From Shimia_B sp038528385 (GTDB lineage Bacteria > Pseudomonadota > Alphaproteobacteria > Rhodobacterales > Rhodobacteraceae), in NCBI GenBank assembly GCA_038528385.1, contig JBCBET010000008.1:62001-126000 (forward strand): a stretch of DNA of 64,000 nucleotides, given 5' to 3'. A model generated the notes under the pieces. The model had not been told where the DNA came from. It did not search any database and saw only the letters and a program-made list of their open reading frames with translations. The translations under genes were made by a program, and so were the position numbers. Below are positions 35,175 to 43,790 of the stretch, one piece after another. Every line of letters starts with the position of its first letter. Positions within the stretch are counted from its first letter, which is position 1.

Positions 35175-35465
35175 TTACTGCACGGTGCCGCCCTGGAGCG
35201 GCTGCGTGGGGGCGTTGGCTTCGGCGTTGAAGATGTTGGCGATCTGGTGGAACGCCTCCTCTTCGCTGCCGTCAAACGAGGTCTGGGCGAGGGCGCGCGC
35301 CATGTGGCGCCCGATATCGGCGAGCATCACGCCCGCCTCGCCCGGATTGACGAGCTGCGCGGGATCGAGGTGAACGCTCACCGTCTCCTGCGCGTTCTCC
35401 ACGCGGAGCGCGATGAGCATCGGGTTCTCGATGCTCACCGCCTCTTCTTTCTTCTTCCAGAACAT
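35175..35465 (-). CDS. DUF5076 protein within the pdh operon
   Basis: The 96-residue protein (MFWKKKEEAVSIENPMLIAL, then VHLDPAQLVNPGEAGVMLAD) fits DUF5076, a small alphaproteobacterial family. It is placed between pdhB (10 bases) and pdhC (13 bases) on the same strand, so it is made with the complex. Function is unknown; a link to PDH assembly or regulation is only inferred from location. Confidence 0.8.
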   Translation of the reverse strand: MFWKKKEEAVSIENPMLIALRVENAQETVSVHLDPAQLVNPGEAGVMLADIGRHMARALAQTSFDGSEEEAFHQIANIFNAEANAPTQPLQGGTVQ

Positions 35466-35475
35466 ACGCGGCCCC

Positions 35476-36855
35476 TTAGCGGTAGGTGACCTGGCGCACG
35501 GCCTCGAGCACCTCTGCGGTGCTGGTGAGCGCGTGCTTTTCCAGATTGGCCGCGTAGGGCATGGGCACGTCCTTGCCCGTGCAGTTGATGACCGGCGCGT
35601 CGAGGTAGTCGAAGGCGTGGGTCATGATGTAGGCGCTGAGGTGATTGCCCATCGACGCCACGGGGAAGCCTTCTTCCACGGTCACCACGCGGTTCGTTTT
35701 CTGCACGGAGGCGATGATCGCTCCGTAATCGATGGGACGCAGCGTGCGCAGGTCGAGGACCTCCACGCTCACGCCCTCTTCGGCAAGCTTGTCAGCGGCT
35801 TCGAGCGCGTACCTCATCCCGATGCCGAAGCTGATGATGGTCACGTCCGTGCCCTCGCGCCAGATGCGCGCCTTCCCGAACGGGATGGTGAAATCATCCA
35901 TCACCGGCACGTCGAAGGACTGCCCGTAGAGGATCTCGTTTTCGAGGAAGATCACCGGGTTCGGGTCCCGGATGGCCGTCTTCAGGAGGCCCTTGGCATC
36001 CATGGCGGAGTAGGGCTGCACCACCTTGAGGCCGGGGACGGACGAATACCACGCCGCGTAATCCTGGCTGTGTTGCGCCGCCACGCGGGCGGCCGCGCCG
36101 TTCGGGCCGCGGAACACCATGGGCGCGCCCATCTGCCCGCCCGACATGTAAAGCGTCTTCGCCGCGGAGTTGATGATCTGGTCGATCGCCTGCATGGCGA
36201 AGTTGAACGTCATGAACTCCACGATGGGCCGCAGCCCACCGAAGGCCGCGCCCACCGCGATCCCGGCAAAGCCGTGCTCGGTGATCGGCGTGTCGATGAC
36301 CCGCTTCGACCCGAACTCGTCGAGCATGCCCTGGGACACCTTGTAGGCGCCCTGGTACTCGGCGACTTCCTCCCCCATCAGGTAGACGGCGTCGTCGCGG
36401 CGCATCTCCTCCGACATGGCGTCGCGGAGCGCTTCTCGCACGGTCTGTGCTTTAAACTCCGTGCCCTCGGGGACGTCGGGCTGCACCGCTTTCGATGCCA
36501 CCGGCATGGCCGGCGTCGCTTCAGCGACTTTGCCTTCGCGACCGTTGAGCGCGCGCGGAGCAGGGGCGGTTTCTTCCTTGGGGGCCTCCACCTCGGCGGC
36601 GGAGGCATCCTCACCGTCCTCGAGCAGCACCGCGATGGGCGCGTTCACTTTCACGCCTTCCGTTCCCTCGGACACGATAATCTTTCCCATCACGCCTTCA
36701 TCGACGGCTTCGAATTCCATGGTCGCCTTGTCGGTTTCGATTTCGGCGAGGATCATGCCGGATTCGATTGCATCGCCTTCTTTCACCAGCCACTTGGCCA
36801 GAGTGCCCTCCTCCATCGTGGGGGAGAGGGCGGGCATCAGGATTTCAGTCGCCAT
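35476..36855 (-). CDS. pdhB: Pyruvate dehydrogenase E1 beta with N-terminal lipoyl domain
   Basis: The 459-residue protein combines an N-terminal lipoyl domain (residues 1-80, lipoyl Lys in ETDKATMEFE, nearly identical to that of E2), a linker, and the E1-beta transketolase fold (MSEEMRRDDAVYLMGEEVAEY onward, with PITEHGFAGIAVGAA). The lipoyl fusion is normal in alphaproteobacteria. Its ATG overlaps the pdhA stop by one base. Confidence 0.96.
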   Translation of the reverse strand: MATEILMPALSPTMEEGTLAKWLVKEGDAIESGMILAEIETDKATMEFEAVDEGVMGKIIVSEGTEGVKVNAPIAVLLEDGEDASAAEVEAPKEETAPAPRALNGREGKVAEATPAMPVASKAVQPDVPEGTEFKAQTVREALRDAMSEEMRRDDAVYLMGEEVAEYQGAYKVSQGMLDEFGSKRVIDTPITEHGFAGIAVGAAFGGLRPIVEFMTFNFAMQAIDQIINSAAKTLYMSGGQMGAPMVFRGPNGAAARVAAQHSQDYAAWYSSVPGLKVVQPYSAMDAKGLLKTAIRDPNPVIFLENEILYGQSFDVPVMDDFTIPFGKARIWREGTDVTIISFGIGMRYALEAADKLAEEGVSVEVLDLRTLRPIDYGAIIASVQKTNRVVTVEEGFPVASMGNHLSAYIMTHAFDYLDAPVINCTGKDVPMPYAANLEKHALTSTAEVLEAVRQVTYR

Positions 36856-37877
36856 TATGCCATCTCCTGCGGCGCTTCTTCTGCGTAGATGTCGGTCCAG
36901 AGCTCTTCGAGCGCGGGCTCGGGGCTCTCCTTGGAGAACTCGGCGGCGTCGTTCACGACACCCTTGATCTCCTTGTCGATGGCCTTGAGGTCGTCCTCGC
37001 TGGCATGCTTGCCCGTCAGGAGCATCTGGCGGACGCTCTCGATCGGGTCGCGCTCGTCGCGCATCTTCTGCACCTCGTCGCGCGTCCGGTACTTCGCGGG
37101 GTCGGACATGGAATGCCCGCGGTAGCGGTAGGTCATGACCTCCAGGATATACGGGCCCTTGCCCGCACGGCAGTGCGCGATGGCCTTCTCGCCCGCTTCC
37201 TTCACCGCGAGCACGTCCATGCCGTCCACCGCTTCGCCCTCGATCCCGTAGGCCGCGCCACGCTCCCAGAGTGAGGGCGACTTGGTGGAGCGCTTCACGC
37301 TCGTGCCCATGGCGTACTGGTTGTTTTCGATGACGAAGATGACGGGCAGGTCCCAGAGCTCGGCCATGTTGTAGGTCTCGTAGACTTGGCCCTGGTTCGC
37401 GGCGCCGTCGCCGAAATAGGCGAAGGTGACGCGGTCGTTGCCCTTGTATTTGTCGGAGAAGGCGAGCCCTGCGCCGATGGGCACCTGTGCTGCGACGATG
37501 CCGTGACCGCCGTAGAAGTGCTTCTCCTTGGAGAACATGTGCATCGAGCCGCCCTTGCCCTTGGAGTAGCCGCCCTCGCGGCCCGTGAGCTCGGCCATGA
37601 CGCCCTTGGGGTCCATGCCGCAGGCGAGCATGTGCCCGTGGTCGCGGTAGGAGGTGACGCGCTTGTCGCCCTCATCGGCAGCGGCCTCGAGGCCGACCAC
37701 CACGGCTTCCTGCCCGATATAGAGGTGACAGAAGCCCCCGATGAGGCCCATCCCGTAGAGCTGACCGGCCTTCTCCTCGAAGCGGCGGATCAGAAGCATC
37801 TCGCGGTAATGGTTGAGCAATTCGTCCTTCGAGACGTTGGCGCCCTTCTTGGCTGCAGCGGTCTTGCGCGTGGCCAT
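36855..37877 (-). CDS. pdhA: Pyruvate dehydrogenase E1 alpha
   Basis: E1 alpha binds ThDP and decarboxylates pyruvate. The 340-residue protein shows GFCHLYIGQEAVVVG, the ThDP motif GDGAANQGQVYETYNMA with ENNQYAMGTSVKRS, and the phosphorylation-loop-type YRYRGHSMSDPAKYRTRDE. It is the first gene of the operon pdhA-pdhB-DUF5076-pdhC and has a palindromic site 17 bases upstream. Confidence 0.96.
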   Translation of the reverse strand: MATRKTAAAKKGANVSKDELLNHYREMLLIRRFEEKAGQLYGMGLIGGFCHLYIGQEAVVVGLEAAADEGDKRVTSYRDHGHMLACGMDPKGVMAELTGREGGYSKGKGGSMHMFSKEKHFYGGHGIVAAQVPIGAGLAFSDKYKGNDRVTFAYFGDGAANQGQVYETYNMAELWDLPVIFVIENNQYAMGTSVKRSTKSPSLWERGAAYGIEGEAVDGMDVLAVKEAGEKAIAHCRAGKGPYILEVMTYRYRGHSMSDPAKYRTRDEVQKMRDERDPIESVRQMLLTGKHASEDDLKAIDKEIKGVVNDAAEFSKESPEPALEELWTDIYAEEAPQEMA

Positions 37878-37893
37878 CGGCTCCTCCCAAATG

Positions 37894-37907
37894 GTTTAAC
37901 GTTAAAC
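37894..37907. promoter_or_regulatory. Perfect 14-bp palindrome at the pdh operon promoter
   Basis: GTTTAACGTTAAAC is perfectly symmetric and lies 17 bases before the pdhA start codon, just outside the GGGAGGAG ribosome site. It suggests an operator for control of the pyruvate dehydrogenase operon. Confidence 0.6.
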
Positions 37908-38018
37908 TACCCCGTACCCGATTCACGACGCAGCGTTAACCCACGACATGTTGGACGCCGCAATGCACCGGCTGCATGGCTCGGATGTCGGATTTCGGGG
38001 GGATGAGCGGCGAATGCC

Positions 38019-38321
38019 CTATTCGACGACCACCTCGTCGGCGCGGATGAGGCCCAGAACATCGCGGGCCTGTTCGTCGAGAAGATCGAGGTCAAGGTAC
38101 GTATCGGACAGCCTTTTGGTCTTGTTCTCTAGAACGGCGATCTCGGCGGAGAGTTCCGCGAATTCGTCGCCGAGCATGCGCGCCTCCGCGTCCACCTCCG
38201 CGCGTTTCAAGAGACCGAAATCCCCTTGCACCGCGGCGAAGGTGAAATAGGCGCTGAGTGCGATACACGCCGTCAGGTAAGCCAGCGCGCCGAGCGCTGG
38301 GGTCGTGCGAGATGGGGTCAT
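38019..38321 (-). CDS. FtsB/DivIC-like septum formation initiator
   Basis: The 100-residue protein has one membrane helix (LGALAYLTACIALSAYFTFAAV, about residues 9-30) and a coiled coil (AEVDAEARMLGDEFAELSAEIAVLENKTKRLSD), the DivIC/FtsB layout. It probably joins the FtsL/FtsQ divisome bridge in the periplasm. The ATG after GAGGCAG was used; the upstream in-frame extension has no family similarity. It lies between the aldolase and pdh genes. Confidence 0.82.
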   Translation of the reverse strand: MTPSRTTPALGALAYLTACIALSAYFTFAAVQGDFGLLKRAEVDAEARMLGDEFAELSAEIAVLENKTKRLSDTYLDLDLLDEQARDVLGLIRADEVVVE

Positions 38322-38433
38322 GGCTGCCTCATGGGCCTCTTTCGGGCCGTTTCGCACACCATGCCACAGGTGATTCGCCCTGTGAATCCCCTTTTCCCGC
38401 GGGCCACGCTTCCCCTCAGTCATGGGGCGGTCG

Positions 38434-39318
38434 TCAGGCTATGGAGGCCCGGTAGATCGAATCGATCGTGTCACCGATCGTGGCGTTGAAGTCGTCGTCG
38501 CTCTGCTGCGCGCTCAGGCCTTCGGTGAGCGCGCGGGAAAAGCTCGCGATCATGCCGGCGTTCTTCGACAGCCGCGCATTGGCCTCGTCCCGCGAATACC
38601 CGCCCGACAGCGCCACGACGCTCATGACCTTGTCATGGGCGATGAGCGGCGCGTAGTGGCCCGGTGTCTCGGGCAGCGTGAGCTTGAGCATGATCTCCTG
38701 CGGTTCGTGGTCGAGACGGGCGAGGATCGCCGCGCGCAGCATCTCCTCGGCTTCGGCCTTGTCGGGGATGGAGATCGTGATCTCCGGCTCCAGGATCGGA
38801 ACGAGGCCGTGCGCGGCGATCTGCGCGCCGAAGGCGAATTGCTGCTCCACGATGGCGGCGATGCCCGCCTCGTTGGCCGCGTTGATGACCGAGCGCATCT
38901 TCGTTCCGAAGACACCCTTCTCCACCGCGCGCTTGCAGAGATCGTCGAGGTCGGGGATCGGTTTCATCAACTGCACGCCGTCCGCTTCGGCCTCCAGACC
39001 CTTGTCCACCTTGAGGAACGGAACCACGCCCTGGTCTTCCCAGAGATAGGCCGCGCTGTCCTTGCCGTTCATCTGACGGTCCATGGTCTTCTCGAAAAGG
39101 ATGGCGCCCACGACCTTCTCCCCGTTGAAGGCCGGCGCCTCCACGATGCGCGTCCGCATCTGGTGGATGAGATCGAACATCTCCTCATCGCCGTCGAACG
39201 CATCCTCCTCGATCCCGTAGAGCTTCAGCGCCTTCGGCGTGGAGCCTCCCGATTGGTCGAGCGCGGCGATGAAGCCTTGTCCGGCACGGATTTTGGCGGC
39301 TTGGGTCTCGTTCGGCAT
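38434..39318 (-). CDS. Class I fructose-bisphosphate aldolase
   Basis: This 294-residue Schiff-base aldolase is of the type widespread in roseobacters (MPNETQAAKIRAGQGFIAAL, DQSGGSTPKALK). The lysine-rich motif FLKVDKGLEAEADG and the EPEITISIPDKAEAEE strand match class I enzymes. GGAGACCGAC precedes the ATG. It follows pgk on the same strand, linking FBP and triose phosphate steps. Confidence 0.9.
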   Translation of the reverse strand: MPNETQAAKIRAGQGFIAALDQSGGSTPKALKLYGIEEDAFDGDEEMFDLIHQMRTRIVEAPAFNGEKVVGAILFEKTMDRQMNGKDSAAYLWEDQGVVPFLKVDKGLEAEADGVQLMKPIPDLDDLCKRAVEKGVFGTKMRSVINAANEAGIAAIVEQQFAFGAQIAAHGLVPILEPEITISIPDKAEAEEMLRAAILARLDHEPQEIMLKLTLPETPGHYAPLIAHDKVMSVVALSGGYSRDEANARLSKNAGMIASFSRALTEGLSAQQSDDDFNATIGDTIDSIYRASIA

Positions 39319-39406
39319 GTCGGTCTCCTTGGCAGTCAAGGGCGGGGTACGCGCCCGCGCTGCGGGTTTCAATCATGGGTGCGCTAACGGCCCCTCCTGC
39401 GGGGCC

Positions 39407-40579
39407 TCAGCCGAGCGCGGCCACGCCCGGCAGCGTCTTGCCTTCCATCCATTCGAGGAATGCGCCGCCCGCCGTGGAGACGTAGCTGAACCGCGTCGCC
39501 GCGCCCGCCTGGTTGAGCGCGGCCACGGTGTCCCCGCCGCCCGCGACGGAGGTGAGCTTGCCCATTGCGGTGAGCGTTGCAGCGGCCTCGGCGGCGGCAT
39601 TGGTGGCCGCGTCGAACGGCGCGATCTCGAAGGCGCCGAGCGGCCCGTTCCAGATGAGCGTCTTGGCCGAACCGAAGACCTCGCCCAGCTTGGCGACCGT
39701 CTCTGGCCCGGCATCGAGGATCATGGCGTCGTCGGGGCAGCCCTCCACCGGCAGCGTCTCATGCGCCGCGCCCGCCGCGAAGTCACGGGCAACGACGATG
39801 TCGCTGGGCAAATGGATCGTACAGCCCGCCGCCGAAGCTTTCTCCATGATCTCCCGCGCCGTGGGCGCCATGTCGTGCTCGGCCAGGCTCTTGCCCACGC
39901 CCACGCCCTGCGCGGCGAGGAAGGTGTTGGCCATGCCGCCGCCGATCACGAGGTGATCGACCCGGCCCACGAGGTTGCCCAGCAGATCGAGCTTCGTGGA
40001 GACCTTCGCCCCACCCACCACGGCCACCACCGGGCGCTCCGGGCTGCCGAGGGCCGCCTCCAGCGCCTTGAGCTCGGCCTCCATGAGCCGCCCCGCGCAG
40101 GAGGGCAGGTGATGCGCCACGCCCTCTGTGGAGGCATGGGCGCGATGGGCGGCGGAGAAGGCATCGTTGCAGTAGATGTCGCCCAGGGAGGCGAGGAACT
40201 GCGCCATGCGCGGGTCGTTGGCCTCCTCCATGTCCGCAAAGCGCGTGTTCTCCACGAGGATCACCCGGCCCGTATTGGCGTCGAGGAAGTCCCGGCTGGG
40301 CCGTTCTACGAAGAGCACCTCCTCCCCGAGGGCCGCGGTGAGAGCGGGTACGAGCTGGCGCAGGGACAATGTGGGATCGGGCTTGCCTTTGGGCCGCCCG
40401 AAATGCGCCAGAAGCACCGGCGTGCCCCCCTGCGCGAGGATATGGCGCACCGTCGGCACGATCCGTTCGATGCGCGTGGCATCCGTCACCACGCCGTCCT
40501 GCATGGGCACGTTGATGTCCACGCGGGTCAGGACGATCTTTCCCCCCAACTCCATCTCGTCGAGCGTTTTCCAGGCCAT
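39407..40579 (-). CDS. pgk: Phosphoglycerate kinase
   Basis: This glycolytic kinase makes ATP from 1,3-bisphosphoglycerate. The 390-residue protein has the N-terminal signature VLTRVDINVPMQDG, the AHFGRPKGK loop, VVGGAKVSTKLDLL and the C-terminal nucleotide site WNGPLGAFE and VAGGGDTVAALN. A GGGAGG site is present before the ATG. Confidence 0.97.
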   Translation of the reverse strand: MAWKTLDEMELGGKIVLTRVDINVPMQDGVVTDATRIERIVPTVRHILAQGGTPVLLAHFGRPKGKPDPTLSLRQLVPALTAALGEEVLFVERPSRDFLDANTGRVILVENTRFADMEEANDPRMAQFLASLGDIYCNDAFSAAHRAHASTEGVAHHLPSCAGRLMEAELKALEAALGSPERPVVAVVGGAKVSTKLDLLGNLVGRVDHLVIGGGMANTFLAAQGVGVGKSLAEHDMAPTAREIMEKASAAGCTIHLPSDIVVARDFAAGAAHETLPVEGCPDDAMILDAGPETVAKLGEVFGSAKTLIWNGPLGAFEIAPFDAATNAAAEAAATLTAMGKLTSVAGGGDTVAALNQAGAATRFSYVSTAGGAFLEWMEGKTLPGVAALG

Positions 40580-40694
40580 GGTGCGTCCTCCCTTTCGGGA
40601 GTGTTAGCAGACCATCCCGGCGAAAACATCAAGGACCCTTTCCCTCCCCCGGTGCACGCCCTAGGGTCCGCGCCGACAAAGACAGGAGAGCCAG

Positions 40695-41201
40695 ATGGCC
40701 GAGATCAAAGACCCCGAGAACACGATCCTCATGGAGCTGAAGGGCGGCACCGTCACCATCGCGCTCCTGCCCGATGTGGCGCCGGAGCATGTGGCCCGGA
40801 TGAAGGAGCTCGCCCGCGAAGGGGCCTATGACAACGTGGCCTTCCACCGCGTGATCGACGGCTTCATGGCGCAGACGGGCGACGTGGCCAACGGCAACAT
40901 GGAGCAGGATTTCAACATCCGCATGGCGGGCACCGGCGGCTCCGACAAGCCCGATCTGCCGGCCGAATTCTCCAAGGTGCCCCATGCACGCGGGTCGCTC
41001 GGCGCCGCGCGGAGCCAGAACCCCAACTCCGCCAACTCGCAGTTCTTCATCAACTTCAAGGACAACGATTTCCTCAACGGGCAATACACAGTCTACGGCC
41101 AGGTCATCGAGGGTATGGAGCATGTGGACGCCATCGCCCGGGGCGAACCGCCGATGAACCCCGACCGGATGATTTCCGTGAAGGTGGCCGCCGATGCGTA
41201 G
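40695..41201 (+). CDS. Peptidyl-prolyl cis-trans isomerase, cytoplasmic cyclophilin
   Basis: The 168-residue cyclophilin has no signal peptide. Catalytic Arg is in AFHRVIDGFMAQTGD and the GxxxxxNPNSANSQFFINF signature is complete. It overlaps the next cyclophilin gene by eight bases, so both are coupled, but only the second one is exported. Confidence 0.94.
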   Translation: MAEIKDPENTILMELKGGTVTIALLPDVAPEHVARMKELAREGAYDNVAFHRVIDGFMAQTGDVANGNMEQDFNIRMAGTGGSDKPDLPAEFSKVPHARGSLGAARSQNPNSANSQFFINFKDNDFLNGQYTVYGQVIEGMEHVDAIARGEPPMNPDRMISVKVAADA

Positions 41202-41748
41202 CCTGGCATTCACGCTCGGCCTCGGCCTCCTCGCCGCGCCCGCCGCCGCCACGGGGATCGAGATCGACGTCGAGGGCGCCTTCACCCAGGGCACGATCAC
41301 GATCGATCTCTTCGAAGAGGTCGCGCCCAACCATGTGGCCCAGATCACCGCGCTGGCCGAGCAGGGGTTCTACGACGATGTCTACTTCCACCGCGTGATC
41401 GACGGCTTCATGGCGCAGACGGGCGATGGCGAGTTCGGCACTGTGGGCGGGGACCCGCGGCGCGCGGGCACCGGCGGCTCGGACCTCGACGACATAGACG
41501 CCGAGTTCTCCGACCTCCCCTTCGTGCGGGGCACTGTGGGCATGGCGCGCAGCCAGAACCCCGACAGCGCCAACAGCCAGTTCTTCATCATGTTCGCCGA
41601 GGGGGACTTCCTCAACGGCCAGTACACCGTGGTGGGAGAGGTGACGGCGGGCCTCGAGGTGCTCGACGCCATCAAGCGCGGCGATGGCTCCACGCTCCAG
41701 ATCACGGGCAAACCGGACCACATGTCCGCCGTTCGGGTCACGGAGTAG
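41194..41748 (+). CDS. Peptidyl-prolyl cis-trans isomerase, exported cyclophilin
   Basis: The 184-residue cyclophilin has an N-terminal signal peptide (LAFTLGLGLLAAPAAA) and should act in the periplasm. The core YFHRVIDGFMAQTGDGEF and SQNPDSANSQFFIMFAE closely match the upstream cytoplasmic copy, so the pair is probably a tandem duplication with divergent targeting. Confidence 0.93.
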   Translation: MRSLAFTLGLGLLAAPAAATGIEIDVEGAFTQGTITIDLFEEVAPNHVAQITALAEQGFYDDVYFHRVIDGFMAQTGDGEFGTVGGDPRRAGTGGSDLDDIDAEFSDLPFVRGTVGMARSQNPDSANSQFFIMFAEGDFLNGQYTVVGEVTAGLEVLDAIKRGDGSTLQITGKPDHMSAVRVTE

Positions 41749-41907
41749 CCCCGGCAGACAACACCCTTCGAAGGCCGATGCCGCCCTTCGAAGGGCGTTT
41801 GCGCTCTCGGCGGCCGAGGGGCCTCGCCGCGTCACAAGCGCGTGTGGTGGGCTAGGCTCGGCTGCGACATTCTGGCAAGCCATGGGCGACGTCCAGGGAG
41901 GGGAACC

Positions 41908-42906
41908 ATGCGCCACGTTCTATGCTCGCTCGCGCTCGCGGGCCTGACGCTCACGCCAGCCGCGCTTCTCGCGCAAGCGCCCGCGGAGGCCGCCCCGCAA
42001 TTCTGGTCCGTGGAGTGGGGCGACACCGATTTCTCCAACAACACGCTCGAGAGCTGGACGGAAGTGATGTCCGGCGGGCCGCCCAAGGATGGCATCCCCT
42101 CCATCGAGAACCCGAACTTCCAGTCCGTGGCCGAGGAGACCGAGATCGGCGACCGCGAGCCCGTCATCACCGTGGAGCTGGAGGGGGCCGTGCCGCGCGC
42201 CTATCCCATCCGCTACCTGACCTGGCATGAGATCGTGAACGACGAGGTGGCCGGCATCCCCATCGCCGTCACCTTCTGCCCGCTCTGCAATTCCGGCATC
42301 ACCTTCGACCGGCGGGTGCGGGGGCAGGTCCTCGAATTCGGCGTCTCGGGCAAGCTCCGCAACTCCGACATGATCATGTATGACCGCCAGACGCAGAGCT
42401 GGTGGCAGCAGGCCGTGGGCGAGGGGATCGTGGGGGAGATGACGGGCGTCGAGCTCGCCACGCTGCCCACCTGGATGGAAAGCTGGGCGGAATTCAAGGC
42501 CCGCAACCCCGAAGGCGCCGTCATGATGGAGCCCACGGGCTTCAACCGTGCCTACGGCCAGAACCCCTACGTGAACTACGACAGCTCGCGGCGGCCCTTC
42601 CTCTACAGCGGAGAGAACCCGCCCCACGGCATCAATCCCCTCGTGCGCGTCGTGCGCGTGGGCGACCGCGCCTGGCCCCTGACGCGGCTTTCCGAGGAAG
42701 GCGAGATCGTGGAGGCGGGCGTGCGCATGACGTGGCGCGCGGGGCAGGCGTCGGCCCTCGATGCCCGCTCAATCGCCGAGAGCCGCGACGTGGGCACCGT
42801 GCGCGTCTTCGACGCCGAAACCGGCGAAAATCTGGCGCATGACGTGATGTTCGCCTTCGCCTACCACGCCTTCTGGCCGGACGGGGCGTGGATGCTCGGC
42901 TCCTAG
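41908..42906 (+). CDS. DUF3179 domain protein, exported
   Basis: The 332-residue product starts with a signal peptide (MRHVLCSLALAGLTLTPAALLAQA) after a GGGAGGGG site. It contains the DUF3179 features VNDEVAGIPIAVTFCPLCNSG, FGVSGKLRNSDMIMYDRQT and SWWQQAVGEGIVG, with a CPLC pair of cysteines. The function of the family is unknown; a periplasmic location is inferred. Confidence 0.88.
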   Translation: MRHVLCSLALAGLTLTPAALLAQAPAEAAPQFWSVEWGDTDFSNNTLESWTEVMSGGPPKDGIPSIENPNFQSVAEETEIGDREPVITVELEGAVPRAYPIRYLTWHEIVNDEVAGIPIAVTFCPLCNSGITFDRRVRGQVLEFGVSGKLRNSDMIMYDRQTQSWWQQAVGEGIVGEMTGVELATLPTWMESWAEFKARNPEGAVMMEPTGFNRAYGQNPYVNYDSSRRPFLYSGENPPHGINPLVRVVRVGDRAWPLTRLSEEGEIVEAGVRMTWRAGQASALDARSIAESRDVGTVRVFDAETGENLAHDVMFAFAYHAFWPDGAWMLGS

Positions 42907-42967
42907 GGACGCTTGCATTCCCGGGGCGCTCGGCTAGCACTGCGGCAGACGTCGCGAAGGAGCCCCC

Positions 42968-43720
42968 ATGGAAATCAGAGCCAACTATCCCAGCCTCGTG
43001 GGGCAAACCGTCCTGCTCACCGGTGGCGCGTCGGGCATCGGCGCCGACATCGTCCGCGGTTTCACGCAGCAGGACGCCCGCGTGGGTTTCGTCGATTTCG
43101 ACGCCGAGGGGGCCGCAGCGCGGGCCGATGAGACCGGCGCGATCTACGAGGTGGCCGACCTGCGCGATATCGCGGCGCTCAAGCGCGCCTTCGCCAACCT
43201 CATCGCGAAGCTCGGGCCGCCGAAGGTGCTCGTCAACAACGCCGCCCGCGATGACCGGCACGGGTGGGAGACGGTGACGGAGGAATACTACGACGAGCGC
43301 ATCGCCGCCAATCTGCGCCACATGTTCTTTGCCACGCAGGCCTGCGCGCCCGTGATGATCGAGGCGGGGCGCGGCGGGTCCATCGTCAACATGGGCTCCA
43401 ACAGCTGGTGGGAGAGCTCGGGCGGGATGCCCGTCTACACCACCTCGAAGGCCGCCGTGCACGGCATGACGCGAAGCTTCGCGCGCGATCTCGGCCCCCA
43501 CCGCATCCGCGTGAACACGGTGGTGCCGGGCTGGATCATGACCGACCGGCAAAAGGAGCTTTGGGTGACGGAGGAGGCGCTGAAGGCGCATCTCGCCAAC
43601 CAGTGCACGCCCGACCCGATCCAGCCTTCCGAGGTGGCAGAGATGGTGATGTTCCTCGCCTCGGACGCCGCAAGTGCCTGCACGGCGTCGAACTTCTTCG
43701 TCGAGGCCGGCAGCGTCTGA
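42968..43720 (+). CDS. SDR oxidoreductase, D-xylose 1-dehydrogenase-like
   Basis: The 250-residue classical SDR has TGGASGIG (cofactor), VNNAARDDRHGWE, NLRHMFFATQACAP and the catalytic Y-x3-K in VYTTSKAAVHGMTR. The order YPSL...NNA-DDRH...NLRHM...VVPGWIMTDRQKELW follows Caulobacter-type xylose dehydrogenase (XylB of the Weimberg pathway). A sugar dehydrogenase function is inferred from that similarity; no other xylose genes are adjacent. Confidence 0.82.
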   Translation: MEIRANYPSLVGQTVLLTGGASGIGADIVRGFTQQDARVGFVDFDAEGAAARADETGAIYEVADLRDIAALKRAFANLIAKLGPPKVLVNNAARDDRHGWETVTEEYYDERIAANLRHMFFATQACAPVMIEAGRGGSIVNMGSNSWWESSGGMPVYTTSKAAVHGMTRSFARDLGPHRIRVNTVVPGWIMTDRQKELWVTEEALKAHLANQCTPDPIQPSEVAEMVMFLASDAASACTASNFFVEAGSV

Positions 43721-43790
43721 CGCAACGGCGCGCTGGCTTGGGGCAGGGGCCCCGGCTAATTGACGCGCGGGTCAATTTCGGGAGGACACC

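Noticed and set aside
41194..41748. The exported cyclophilin as a pseudogene copy
   Set aside because: The frame is full length with intact catalytic residues and a proper signal peptide.
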